Source: Candidatus Atribacteria bacterium (GTDB taxonomy: Bacteria; Atribacterota; Atribacteria; Atribacterales; Atribacteraceae). Taken from it: 12,297 bases of DNA. The stretch covers positions 1-12,297 of the forward strand of contig JAPLGF010000289.1 of assembly GCA_026390275.1 (NCBI GenBank), read 5' to 3'. Numbering within the stretch: position 1 is the first letter of the stretch; each line of letters begins with the position of its first letter. Shown here one piece after another: positions 6,303 to 12,297 of this stretch. The translations under genes were made by a program, and so were the position numbers. The notes under the pieces were generated by a model. That model ran no database searches. It was given only the letters and a program-made list of their open reading frames with translations, and was not told where the DNA came from.

Positions 6303-7420
6303 TATGATTGGTCACCTCCCAATACCTGAATAATCAATTCCGAAATATCGAGCACGTCAATAGAGGATACCCCTTGCAAGGCGGTTTTACAATTTTGACA
6401 GGCGGTGACGATCAGTTGTGGATTTTCTTCCTGGATCCGGTTCCATCGGACCCGGGCGACCTGGGTCGATATCCCGGGATCGCTGAAGAATAAAGCAGAG
6501 CCAGCCCCGCAGCATTCTGCTTTTTCCCGGTTATGGAAGATTTCGATCGGGGAATGTCCCGTCACCTGATGAATGATCGACCGAGGGAAATCATAGATCC
6601 CCATTTTTCTCCCCAGCTGGCAGGGATCGTGATAACAAACCCGAGACAGAGCGAGTTTGCTTTTTAATTCGATTTTTCTTTCCCGCATCAGTTGATCGAT
6701 GAATTCCGTAGAATGCATCACCTGAATCGAAGACGGAAGAGAGACGCCCCACTCCGGATATTTTTCCTGGAACGCCCGATAGCAATGAGGACATCCGGTC
6801 ACCAAAAGACGGGGATTCCGGTCCGCTAGGAGTTGAGCGACACTTTCTGCTTGCTGGTGAGCGAAAGTGGGATATCCCAGGTCAAACAGGGGCATGCCAC
6901 AACATATTTCTGGTTCCAACATCGTCCAACTTAGTCCGGAATAATTTAAAAGTCCAGTCAGAGACTGGACGACTTCCGGATGGAACTGATGAGTGGAGCA
7001 ACCGGCAAAATAGAGAACGTCCGGGTTTTGTTGATTTTTAAAAACATTGCCTATAGATTCGTTTTTTCGATGACCGAAAGGGGTTCCGGTACGGCGAACA
7101 GATTCGGCGATGCCTTTTACATTCTGAGGCTCGCGTCCGATGGCCACAATTTCCTCCCGGGCATGGCGTACCAGATCATCCTCTTTCCAGTGAAATTCAC
7201 AATCTTCCCGGCAGAGGCCACATTGACTGCATTGATAAAACCGGGCGATACATTCATTGCTCCATTCTTTCAAGCCTTCATCAATTTCCGACAAGAGGAG
7301 AGCATACCCCCGGGGAGTATGAGAATCGAGCTTGGTAGCCAAAAAGGTGGGGCAGGCATGCCGGCACATAAAACAGAACCGACAGTTTTTCATGGTTTCT
7401 CTGATTTCCTGAATGCCCAT
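6302..7420 (-). CDS. Iron-sulfur protein with two 4Fe-4S motifs and two CCG domains (GlcF/GlpC/HdrD-like)
   Basis: This 372-residue protein is an electron-transfer partner of a flavin dehydrogenase. It has two ferredoxin-type clusters with all ligands present: Cys13, 16, 19, 23 and Cys64, 67, 70, 74. Two cysteine-rich CCG domains follow: the first with Cys141, Cys173-174 and Cys210/213, the second with Cys262/267, Cys303-304 and Cys341/344. This layout is that of GlcF, GlpC and the HdrD family. No membrane segment is visible, so it is probably cytoplasmic or peripheral. It starts 3 nt after the flavoprotein stop codon with AGGAG 8 nt upstream of the ATG, and its own stop overlaps the dehydrogenase start, so the three are almost surely made together. 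The final electron acceptor is not encoded here; a quinone, an electron-transferring flavoprotein or another carrier is possible (inference). Confidence 0.93.
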   Translation of the reverse strand: MGIQEIRETMKNCRFCFMCRHACPTFLATKLDSHTPRGYALLLSEIDEGLKEWSNECIARFYQCSQCGLCREDCEFHWKEDDLVRHAREEIVAIGREPQNVKGIAESVRRTGTPFGHRKNESIGNVFKNQQNPDVLYFAGCSTHQFHPEVVQSLTGLLNYSGLSWTMLEPEICCGMPLFDLGYPTFAHQQAESVAQLLADRNPRLLVTGCPHCYRAFQEKYPEWGVSLPSSIQVMHSTEFIDQLMRERKIELKSKLALSRVCYHDPCQLGRKMGIYDFPRSIIHQVTGHSPIEIFHNREKAECCGAGSALFFSDPGISTQVARVRWNRIQEENPQLIVTACQNCKTALQGVSSIDVLDISELIIQVLGGDQS

Positions 7421-7423
7421 TTA

Positions 7424-8875
7424 TTAATCTCCTAAACCGAGTTTTCCTGGATTTAACAGATGGTCCGGGTCTAAAGCATTTTTGATGGTGAGGGCCAAAT
7501 TGTAGTTGTCTCCATAAATTTCTTTCATCAGTCGACCAAAGCGCAAACCGATTCCATGATGTTCGTTAATTACTCCGCCGTTTTTTATGGAAGCCATGAC
7601 ACAGGCATCGATGAGAGCATGGTAGATAGAGAGCGCTTCCTTTTTATCTTCGGGTACGTTTTTGATCAGGAAAGTAGGATAAAAACTGGTTCCCCAGTCA
7701 TACCAGTGGGAAAAATGGGCGTGGAACTGGGCGTTCCATTTTTGGAATCCTTCTTCCACCGCTTTTTTCATTTCCCAGTAGATTTTTTCGATATTTTCAT
7801 AGGGTGCTACGGTATCAGTTACCGCCGTCATCCATGGTTCGCAGATATAGTCGAGGGGGGGGTAGTAGGAGCGATAACGATTTGTCCACCAGGTGTTTCC
7901 CAGTTCTTCCCCGATGTCTTTCCCCCCAGATTGCTGCATGATATCCAGTGCGACCTCCATCTGGGCATCGACAATCTTTCCTAATCCATCGAAACCGGTC
8001 ATGAGCACGCAGCCATCTTGTTCTAAACCAAACTGGTTTTTTAAAATGTGCCTGGTATCGAACTCATCATAGAGTCTCATCAGACAGGGCATGAGTCCAT
8101 TGACCATTATCTTCCGTCCGGCTTCGATTCCCTCGCTCAGGCTGGGTAGAATGAAGGATCGAAATGTTCTCCTTTCCGGGAGAGGGTATATTTTGCACAA
8201 CGCCTCAGTGATGATTCCCAGGGTTCCTTCTGCACCGAAAAAGAGCCGGGAATAATCTGGCCCGGTGGAATGGAGCCGGACTGGCAGACTTTTAAAGATG
8301 GTACCATTGGGAAGGACCACTTCCAGCTGGTGAACCATATCACTCACTTTTCCATACTTGGAGGAAAGCACTCCGGTCCCATTGGTACTAATAAACCCAC
8401 CCAGGGCAGAGGTGTTGAACGAGGCGGGAAAATGATTCATCGTATACCCGTGACGATTCAGATATTCTTCTAAGTGTTTTTGGATGATCCCGGATTGTAC
8501 CCGGACGGTCAGTGATTTTTTATTTAACTCCAAAATTTTATCCATTCTCTTTAGGTCAATGACCAATCCCCCATGAATCGCCCAGGAACCACCGGAATCT
8601 CCTGCTCCCCCTCCCCGGGGGACATAGGGAACCTGATGTTCATTGCACCAGCGGACCAGGCGCACCACTTCCTCTGTACACTCTGGAAAGACGATGGCAA
8701 AAGGTTGGGGAAAGGGTTCGCGGTTAAAAAACCAGTAACGGGTGATCCACCAGACATCAATTGATTGAACATCTTTTTCAGCCTGATCAGTCAGGACACG
8801 TTCCGGTCCGACAATTTTTTCCAGTTCGTGAATCAGTTCTTCCTGAAGATAGTCAATGTCTTGTGACATCGCCAT
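7424..8875 (-). CDS. FAD-linked oxidase/dehydrogenase (VAO/PCMH family, GlcD / alkyl-DHAP-synthase-like)
   Basis: This 483-residue flavoprotein probably oxidises a hydroxy-acid or polyol-type substrate and passes electrons to the adjacent iron-sulfur protein. The FAD-binding PCMH domain spans about residues 57-235, with VPYVPRGGGAGDSGG (83-96) for the pyrophosphate loop, then ALGGFISTNGTG and FFGAEGTLGIITEA. The C-terminal FAD-oxidase domain spans about 240-480. It includes RLYDEFD (268-274) and NEHHGIG (His439-His440), patterns close to alkyl-dihydroxyacetonephosphate synthase, and ends with the common LDPDHLLNPGKLG. Length fits the family. Substrate type is uncertain: GlcD-like dehydrogenases act on glycolate or D-lactate, and AGPS relatives act on glycerone-ether lipids. 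Its position in a sugar operon argues for a sugar-derived substrate (inference). Two nearby ATGs compete: the first is only about 4 nt from AAGGA, the second (residue 3) has a better spacing. Confidence 0.92.
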   Translation of the reverse strand: MAMSQDIDYLQEELIHELEKIVGPERVLTDQAEKDVQSIDVWWITRYWFFNREPFPQPFAIVFPECTEEVVRLVRWCNEHQVPYVPRGGGAGDSGGSWAIHGGLVIDLKRMDKILELNKKSLTVRVQSGIIQKHLEEYLNRHGYTMNHFPASFNTSALGGFISTNGTGVLSSKYGKVSDMVHQLEVVLPNGTIFKSLPVRLHSTGPDYSRLFFGAEGTLGIITEALCKIYPLPERRTFRSFILPSLSEGIEAGRKIMVNGLMPCLMRLYDEFDTRHILKNQFGLEQDGCVLMTGFDGLGKIVDAQMEVALDIMQQSGGKDIGEELGNTWWTNRYRSYYPPLDYICEPWMTAVTDTVAPYENIEKIYWEMKKAVEEGFQKWNAQFHAHFSHWYDWGTSFYPTFLIKNVPEDKKEALSIYHALIDACVMASIKNGGVINEHHGIGLRFGRLMKEIYGDNYNLALTIKNALDPDHLLNPGKLGLGD

Positions 8876-8942
8876 GATTCCTTTCTCTTAATGGAATAAG
8901 AAGTGACAGTTCGCATAATGACCAAAACGTACACATTATTTT

Positions 8943-9782
8943 TTATAAAGCGCTGGAAATAAATTCCCAGTCGGTGGGTATTCCGGCCTTCCGGGCGATT
9001 TCGAAAAGCCATTCCATGGTTTTTGCTTCCTCTTCAATGGAGGGAGAGGGTTTTTTCCCGTCCCGCACACAATCAATGAAGTGACGGAGACCTCCCACGT
9101 ATCCGTTGAACACGTGACTCTGGTTGGGGCTGATTGGGTTCCAATCCGGTTCCCAAGTCTCTCCTGTCTCGGGGTCTTGATAAAAAGTAACCTGTCGCGC
9201 ATTCCGGACGATGACTCCTTTTCCCTGGTCACTGATGATTTCGATTTGCTCAACGAACTGTCCGGGTCCTCCATAGGTTCCCCACCCCAGGGTACCCAGG
9301 ACTTCATTTTCAAACCGCAACATGATGGTCAGCGCCCCATGTCGGTCATCAAGGCGATGGGACCAGGCATAGAGCTCCCGAATCGATCCCCCAAAAAATT
9401 GAACCAGATCCAGGTTGTGAGATTGCCATTCTAACATACAGGTGAAGAAGGTGGGGAATACTGGAAAACCGTGCATCTTGCTTTCGATCTGGATGATATG
9501 ACCGAATTTTTCAGTATTTCTGACGATTTCATATGCTCTTCGGTAAGCAAGGTTGTATCTTTTCTGGTGGTCCACCTGAACGACCAATCCAGTTTCTCGA
9601 GCGGATTCGAGAATAGAATTCGTCCCTTCCAGGTCAATAGCCATGGCCTTTTCGAGGAAAATGGGCACTCCCATCCGAAGGACTTCCGGTGCGACCCGGG
9701 GGTGATTTTTACTTCCCAAACACACAATTGCTCCATCAAGTTTTTCTTTTGCGATCATCTCTCGAAAGTCAGTGTGAATTTC
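8943..9782 (-). pseudogene. 5'-truncated Gfo/Idh/MocA-family oxidoreductase (nucleotide-binding N-terminus missing)
   Basis: The frame is open from just after a TAA at 9783-9785; the first ATG is at 9756-9758, giving 271 residues. Residues upstream of that ATG still read EIHTDFRE, which resembles the 'YTDFREMI' segment that normally lies 50-60 residues into this family. The whole first strand and GxGxxG dinucleotide loop are therefore absent, with no stretch upstream that could supply them in any minus-strand frame. The remainder looks normal: DGAIVCLGSKNHPRVA, GVPIFLEKAMA (the EKP motif with Pro replaced by Ala), VQVDHQKRYN, EWQSHNLDLVQFFGG, and a full C-terminal beta-sheet domain ending in TDWEFISS. 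No good ribosome binding site precedes the ATG. Relatives are about 330-380 residues. I expect a decayed or truncated gene that cannot bind NAD(P), although a shortened protein could still be made. Confidence 0.8.
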
Positions 9783-10020
9783 TTATTCTCAATTGATAAA
9801 TTCATCATTATCATCTTCTTTTATATTATTTTATTTATTTTTCTATAATTTTAGCCATTGCACCCATACCTTGTTCCAATTGTTTTCTCAAAATTAAATA
9901 ATAGAATATTCACATTATTTTACTTTTATATATTTCATATATGTTATTATATATGGTATTATTATACTTACTATATTCTATTTTATTGAATGTAACAAAT
10001 TTATGGGTAATATATGATAA
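9781..10020. other. AT-rich island across the kinase 3' end and the kinase/oxidoreductase gap
   Basis: Counting by hand, 9781-10020 has 44 G/C in 240 bases (about 18%), while the next 60 bases upstream in the kinase (10021-10080) have 27 of 60 and typical operon DNA is near 45-55%. The island covers the last ~37 codons of the kinase, the 124-nt gap, and ends exactly where the truncated oxidoreductase becomes recognisable. The gap (9786-9909) holds no gene that I can support. Confidence 0.75.
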
Positions 10021-11370
10021 ACTGTTAAATACACCACTTCCTATTCCTGCTATCAAGGCCGCACCATAAGAGGCATCAGAATAAGGAGGAATTATACCAT
10101 TCACTCCGAGTACATCAGCCACTATCGATAACCATAATAAGTTTCTAGTTCCTCCTCCGACAAATATATATTGTTGAAATCCATTAGAAATATTTCCAAA
10201 ACAAGACATGGCGTCTTTAAGGGCAAATGCCGTACCCTCGTATACAGCCCGGGCGAAATCAGATCGATTATGTTCAATGGTGATTCCAGAGAAGTTTCCT
10301 TGTAGTATAGGATCCCAATATGGGGCGTCTTCGCCCATCAGATAGGGGTGAAAAATCAATCCCTGTGATCCAAGAGGCGATTGTCGTGCTTCTTCTTCTA
10401 TATGGTGGTAACTTATTGATTCAGAAGGTAACTCGGAGAAAAAAACCTTTCGGAGCCACTGAACTGACTGGGCGCACGATCTAGTGTTGAGGTCAATCAT
10501 CCAATGTTTGGGGACTAGATACGACCAGTAATAATATTTATGGCGATTTTCGATGGTGTTAACCACTGTAGAGAGTGCACCAGATGTACCAAGGCGGATC
10601 TTACATTGATGTGGCCCGATTATACCAATAGAAATGGTTTCAACGGTCGAATCGCTCCCGCCTGCCATTACCGGGATCCCTTCTAGTAGTCCAGTATCGT
10701 ATGCCGCCATTCGGGTAACCTTTCCAACCATTGCTGTGGAAAGATACAATTCTGGTAACTTTCCTCTGGAAATTCCAAAAAGCTCCAGAATTACAGGGGA
10801 CCATTCTTGTTTGCGAATATCATAAAAAGAGGATCCGGAACCATCACTGTGATCAGTCTGTATATTCCCAGTTAATTGATAACTGATAAAATCTTTTGGA
10901 TAGATGATTTTGTTAGTTTTTTCCCATAATTCCTGTTGGTTTTTCATCACCCAGAGGATTTTGGGAAGGGTACACATAGTATTAATTGGATTTCCGGTGA
11001 TTTCCTCGACCAGGGTGCGGGAGCTTGAATTAATGTGGTTCACTTCCTCCTGGCAGCGGAGGTCATTCCAGAGAATTGAGTTCCGGACCACCTCTCCTTT
11101 TTTACCAATGAAAGTGAGTCCTCTCATCTGCCCGGTGGGAGCCAAAGCAATAATATTTTTAAGATCAATGGCTGATTCATTCTGGAGTTTCCGTAGTGCC
11201 AGGATAAGAGCATGATACCAATCAAAAGGATCCTGTTCCATCCATCCCGGCTGGGGGGAAAATGGTACATACTCCTGGGAAGAGGAGGCGATCATCTTGC
11301 CTTGATCGTTGATCACACTGCATTTACAACCGCTGGTTCCAATATCAATGCCTAGTAAATATTTTTCCAT
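9910..11370 (-). CDS. FGGY-family carbohydrate kinase (xylulokinase-like, substrate uncertain)
   Basis: This 486-residue kinase transfers phosphate from ATP to a sugar or polyol in the cytoplasm. Visible family motifs are the N-terminal phosphate loop GIDIGTSGCKC (7-17), PGWMEQDPFDWY (41-52), the catalytic Asp240 in AGGSDS, the second phosphate loop RLGTSGALS (259-267), and the C-terminal ATP-binding VGGGTRN (404-410) followed by SYGAALIAGIGSGVF. Length is normal for xylulokinases. The substrate loop reads PTGQMRG (78-84), where xylulokinases have GQMHG, so D-xylulose is doubtful. It lies 27 nt after the permease gene with GAGGA about 10 nt before its ATG at 11368-11370, so it is in the same operon. 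Its last ~37 codons are extremely AT-rich and give a Tyr/Asn/Ile/Lys-rich tail, unlike the rest, though the tail still aligns with the usual final helix pattern. Confidence 0.94.
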   Translation of the reverse strand: MEKYLLGIDIGTSGCKCSVINDQGKMIASSSQEYVPFSPQPGWMEQDPFDWYHALILALRKLQNESAIDLKNIIALAPTGQMRGLTFIGKKGEVVRNSILWNDLRCQEEVNHINSSSRTLVEEITGNPINTMCTLPKILWVMKNQQELWEKTNKIIYPKDFISYQLTGNIQTDHSDGSGSSFYDIRKQEWSPVILELFGISRGKLPELYLSTAMVGKVTRMAAYDTGLLEGIPVMAGGSDSTVETISIGIIGPHQCKIRLGTSGALSTVVNTIENRHKYYYWSYLVPKHWMIDLNTRSCAQSVQWLRKVFFSELPSESISYHHIEEEARQSPLGSQGLIFHPYLMGEDAPYWDPILQGNFSGITIEHNRSDFARAVYEGTAFALKDAMSCFGNISNGFQQYIFVGGGTRNLLWLSIVADVLGVNGIIPPYSDASYGAALIAGIGSGVFNSLSYITHKFVTFNKIEYSKYNNTIYNNIYEIYKSKIM

Positions 11371-11397
11371 GAGTTGGTTCCTCGAATTGGGATCAAT

Positions 11398-12225
11398 TTA
11401 TCCTTTCACTGCGCCCATGGTGAGACCCCGGATGATGTATTTCTGGGTGAGGGCAATAAAGACGATGGCGGGAACAATGGCGATGACTGCCGAGGTGGAA
11501 AGCCGTGCCCAATCTAACTGGTAATACCCCAGGGAATTGTAGATTTCAATCGGAAGAGTTCGAGTGTGTCGTCCAGTGTTAAAGAGGGCAAACATGAATT
11601 CATTCCAGATAAATATAAAAGAAAGGGTGGAAGAGGCCATGATCCCCGGGACGATGGTGGGGAGGAGGACGTATCGGAGTGTTTGCCAGCGGGTACACCC
11701 ATCCACCATGGCTGCTTCTTCAATCTCAAAGGGTATTTCGTCAAAGAAGCTCCGGATCATCCAGATCAGGAGGGGGAGAATGAGGGTGACGTACATGATG
11801 ATCATGGAAGTATAAGTGTCCGAGAGACGTAATGAACGCCAGATCAGAAAATACGGGATGACAAAAACAATGGGAGGAACAATTCGCAGGGCCAGAATGA
11901 AGTAAGCGATCCCTTTTTTACCGCGAAAACGGAAACGGCTCAGAGTATAGGAAGCTGTGATTCCCACAATCGTCGCCAGGAGAGTGGCACCGGCGGCGAT
12001 GAAAAGGCTGTTTTTGATCGATTTTAGAAAGTTGATATCGGTCATTAAAACCCGGTAATTTTCGCCGGTGGGGGTAAAAAACCATTTGGGGGGCATGGAG
12101 AGGGCGTCGACGGTCGTTTTGATGGAGGTGAAAACGATGAGGACAAAGGGAATCAGCCCGATGAATGCCACCACCGCTAAGAAAATGTATTTGACCATCC
12201 GACCTGTTTTCACCCGATGTTTCAT
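11398..12225 (-). CDS. Sugar ABC transporter permease, CUT1 (MalG/UgpE) type
   Basis: This 275-residue inner-membrane protein is one half of the transmembrane channel of a CUT1 sugar importer. Hydrophobic segments are visible at about 13-33, 72-94, 106-128, 138-158, 193-215 and 243-262, fitting the usual six. The EAA loop that docks the ATPase is complete: EEAAMVDGCTRWQTLRYVLLP (about 169-189). The C-terminal YIIRGLTMGAVKG is the family-typical ending of MalG-type permeases. Its ATG (12223-12225) overlaps the stop codon of the upstream permease by one base, with GGAGGAG inside the upstream gene as ribosome binding site, so the two permeases are translationally coupled. The binding protein would be expected upstream, outside the window. 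Confidence 0.95.
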   Translation of the reverse strand: MKHRVKTGRMVKYIFLAVVAFIGLIPFVLIVFTSIKTTVDALSMPPKWFFTPTGENYRVLMTDINFLKSIKNSLFIAAGATLLATIVGITASYTLSRFRFRGKKGIAYFILALRIVPPIVFVIPYFLIWRSLRLSDTYTSMIIMYVTLILPLLIWMIRSFFDEIPFEIEEAAMVDGCTRWQTLRYVLLPTIVPGIMASSTLSFIFIWNEFMFALFNTGRHTRTLPIEIYNSLGYYQLDWARLSTSAVIAIVPAIVFIALTQKYIIRGLTMGAVKG

Positions 12226-12297
12226 CAGGACTCCTCCGCCTGTTCAAATTTGGTATATTTCAGGAAAGACATGACCAGGGCCAGCACCACCAGTAGA
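12225..12297 (-). CDS. C-terminal end of the partner CUT1 permease (MalF type), partial
   Basis: Only the last 24 codons are present. They encode the end of a hydrophobic helix (LLVVLALVMSFLKY) and a short charged tail TKFEQAEES before TGA. The TGA shares its final A with the ATG of the next permease. A hydrophobic helix followed by a short polar tail and coupled to a MalG-type gene is what the end of a MalF-type permease looks like. The identification rests mainly on this context. Confidence 0.75.
   Translation of the reverse strand, partial: LLVVLALVMSFLKYTKFEQAEES

Noticed and set aside
6980..7435. 151-codon open frame on the plus strand
   Set aside because: Antisense to the iron-sulfur protein gene, whose cysteine motifs are unambiguous.
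7556..7984. 142-codon open frame on the plus strand
   Set aside because: Antisense to the FAD oxidase gene; no family features.
9757..9807. Short minus-strand frame MMNLSIENKKF... that might supply the missing oxidoreductase N-terminus by a frameshift
   Set aside because: It is only 17 codons long, has no glycine-rich dinucleotide motif and does not resemble the family's N-terminus, so a simple frameshift does not explain the truncation.
9471..9848. 125-codon plus-strand open frame reaching into the AT-rich gap
   Set aside because: Mostly antisense to the oxidoreductase; the hydrophobic tail (Ile/Phe runs) is an effect of AT-rich sequence and there is no ribosome binding site.
1..12297. CRISPR array, tRNA/rRNA genes, insertion sequence or phage genes
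   Set aside because: No regularly spaced repeats, no cloverleaf-like or rRNA-like segments and no transposase, integrase or terminal inverted repeats were seen on either strand.

Overview
All genes in this window read on the minus strand, so transcription runs from high to low coordinates. Hand-counted GC is about 45-55% in typical coding stretches. Ribosome binding sites are strong (GGAGG-like), promoters look sigma-70-like, and genes are tightly packed. The exported sugar-binding protein has a normal signal peptide with no lipobox cysteine, which fits a diderm better than a typical Gram-positive. A diderm anaerobe or fermenter of the Thermotogota/Atribacterota type would fit, but I cannot fix the taxon from this sequence alone.

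Right part (12297 to about 5274) is a carbohydrate catabolic operon. In transcription order it holds the C-terminal tail of one CUT1 sugar-ABC permease, a complete MalG-type CUT1 permease overlapping it by one base, an FGGY sugar kinase, a 5'-truncated Gfo/Idh/MocA oxidoreductase, an FAD-linked oxidase of the GlcD/alkyl-DHAP-synthase type, a double-4Fe-4S/double-CCG iron-sulfur protein and a zinc alcohol dehydrogenase. The last three are packed end to end (3-nt gap, then a 1-nt overlap). A LacI-family repressor follows after 53 nt. The likely logic is import of a sugar or polyol, oxidation by the Zn-dehydrogenase and the flavin/Fe-S pair, and phosphorylation by the kinase, under LacI control. 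The substrate cannot be read from the sequence. The kinase has Arg where xylulokinases have the His of the MHG motif.

The kinase/oxidoreductase junction is disturbed. A sharply bounded AT-rich island (about 18% GC, 9781-10020) covers the last ~37 codons of the kinase and the intergenic gap. It ends where the oxidoreductase reading frame becomes recognisable, and that gene lacks its whole N-terminal nucleotide-binding beta-alpha-beta unit.

Middle part (4206 to 1925): a 299-nt intergenic region carries an imperfect tandem repeat, a hairpin and an extended -10 promoter with a 10-bp palindrome in its spacer. It precedes a gene for an exported ~660-residue protein with four related 'DWIGLY' repeats, a separate unknown domain, a Pro/Ser linker and a C-terminal domain. 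I do not know its function.

Left part (1924 to 1): a near-consensus promoter drives a CUT2-type (RbsB/LsrB-like) periplasmic sugar-binding protein. A 14-bp-stem terminator/attenuator follows, then the start of an RbsA/MglA-type ATPase that runs off the window. The window therefore joins two transporter classes: CUT1 permeases upstream and a CUT2 binding protein plus ATPase downstream.
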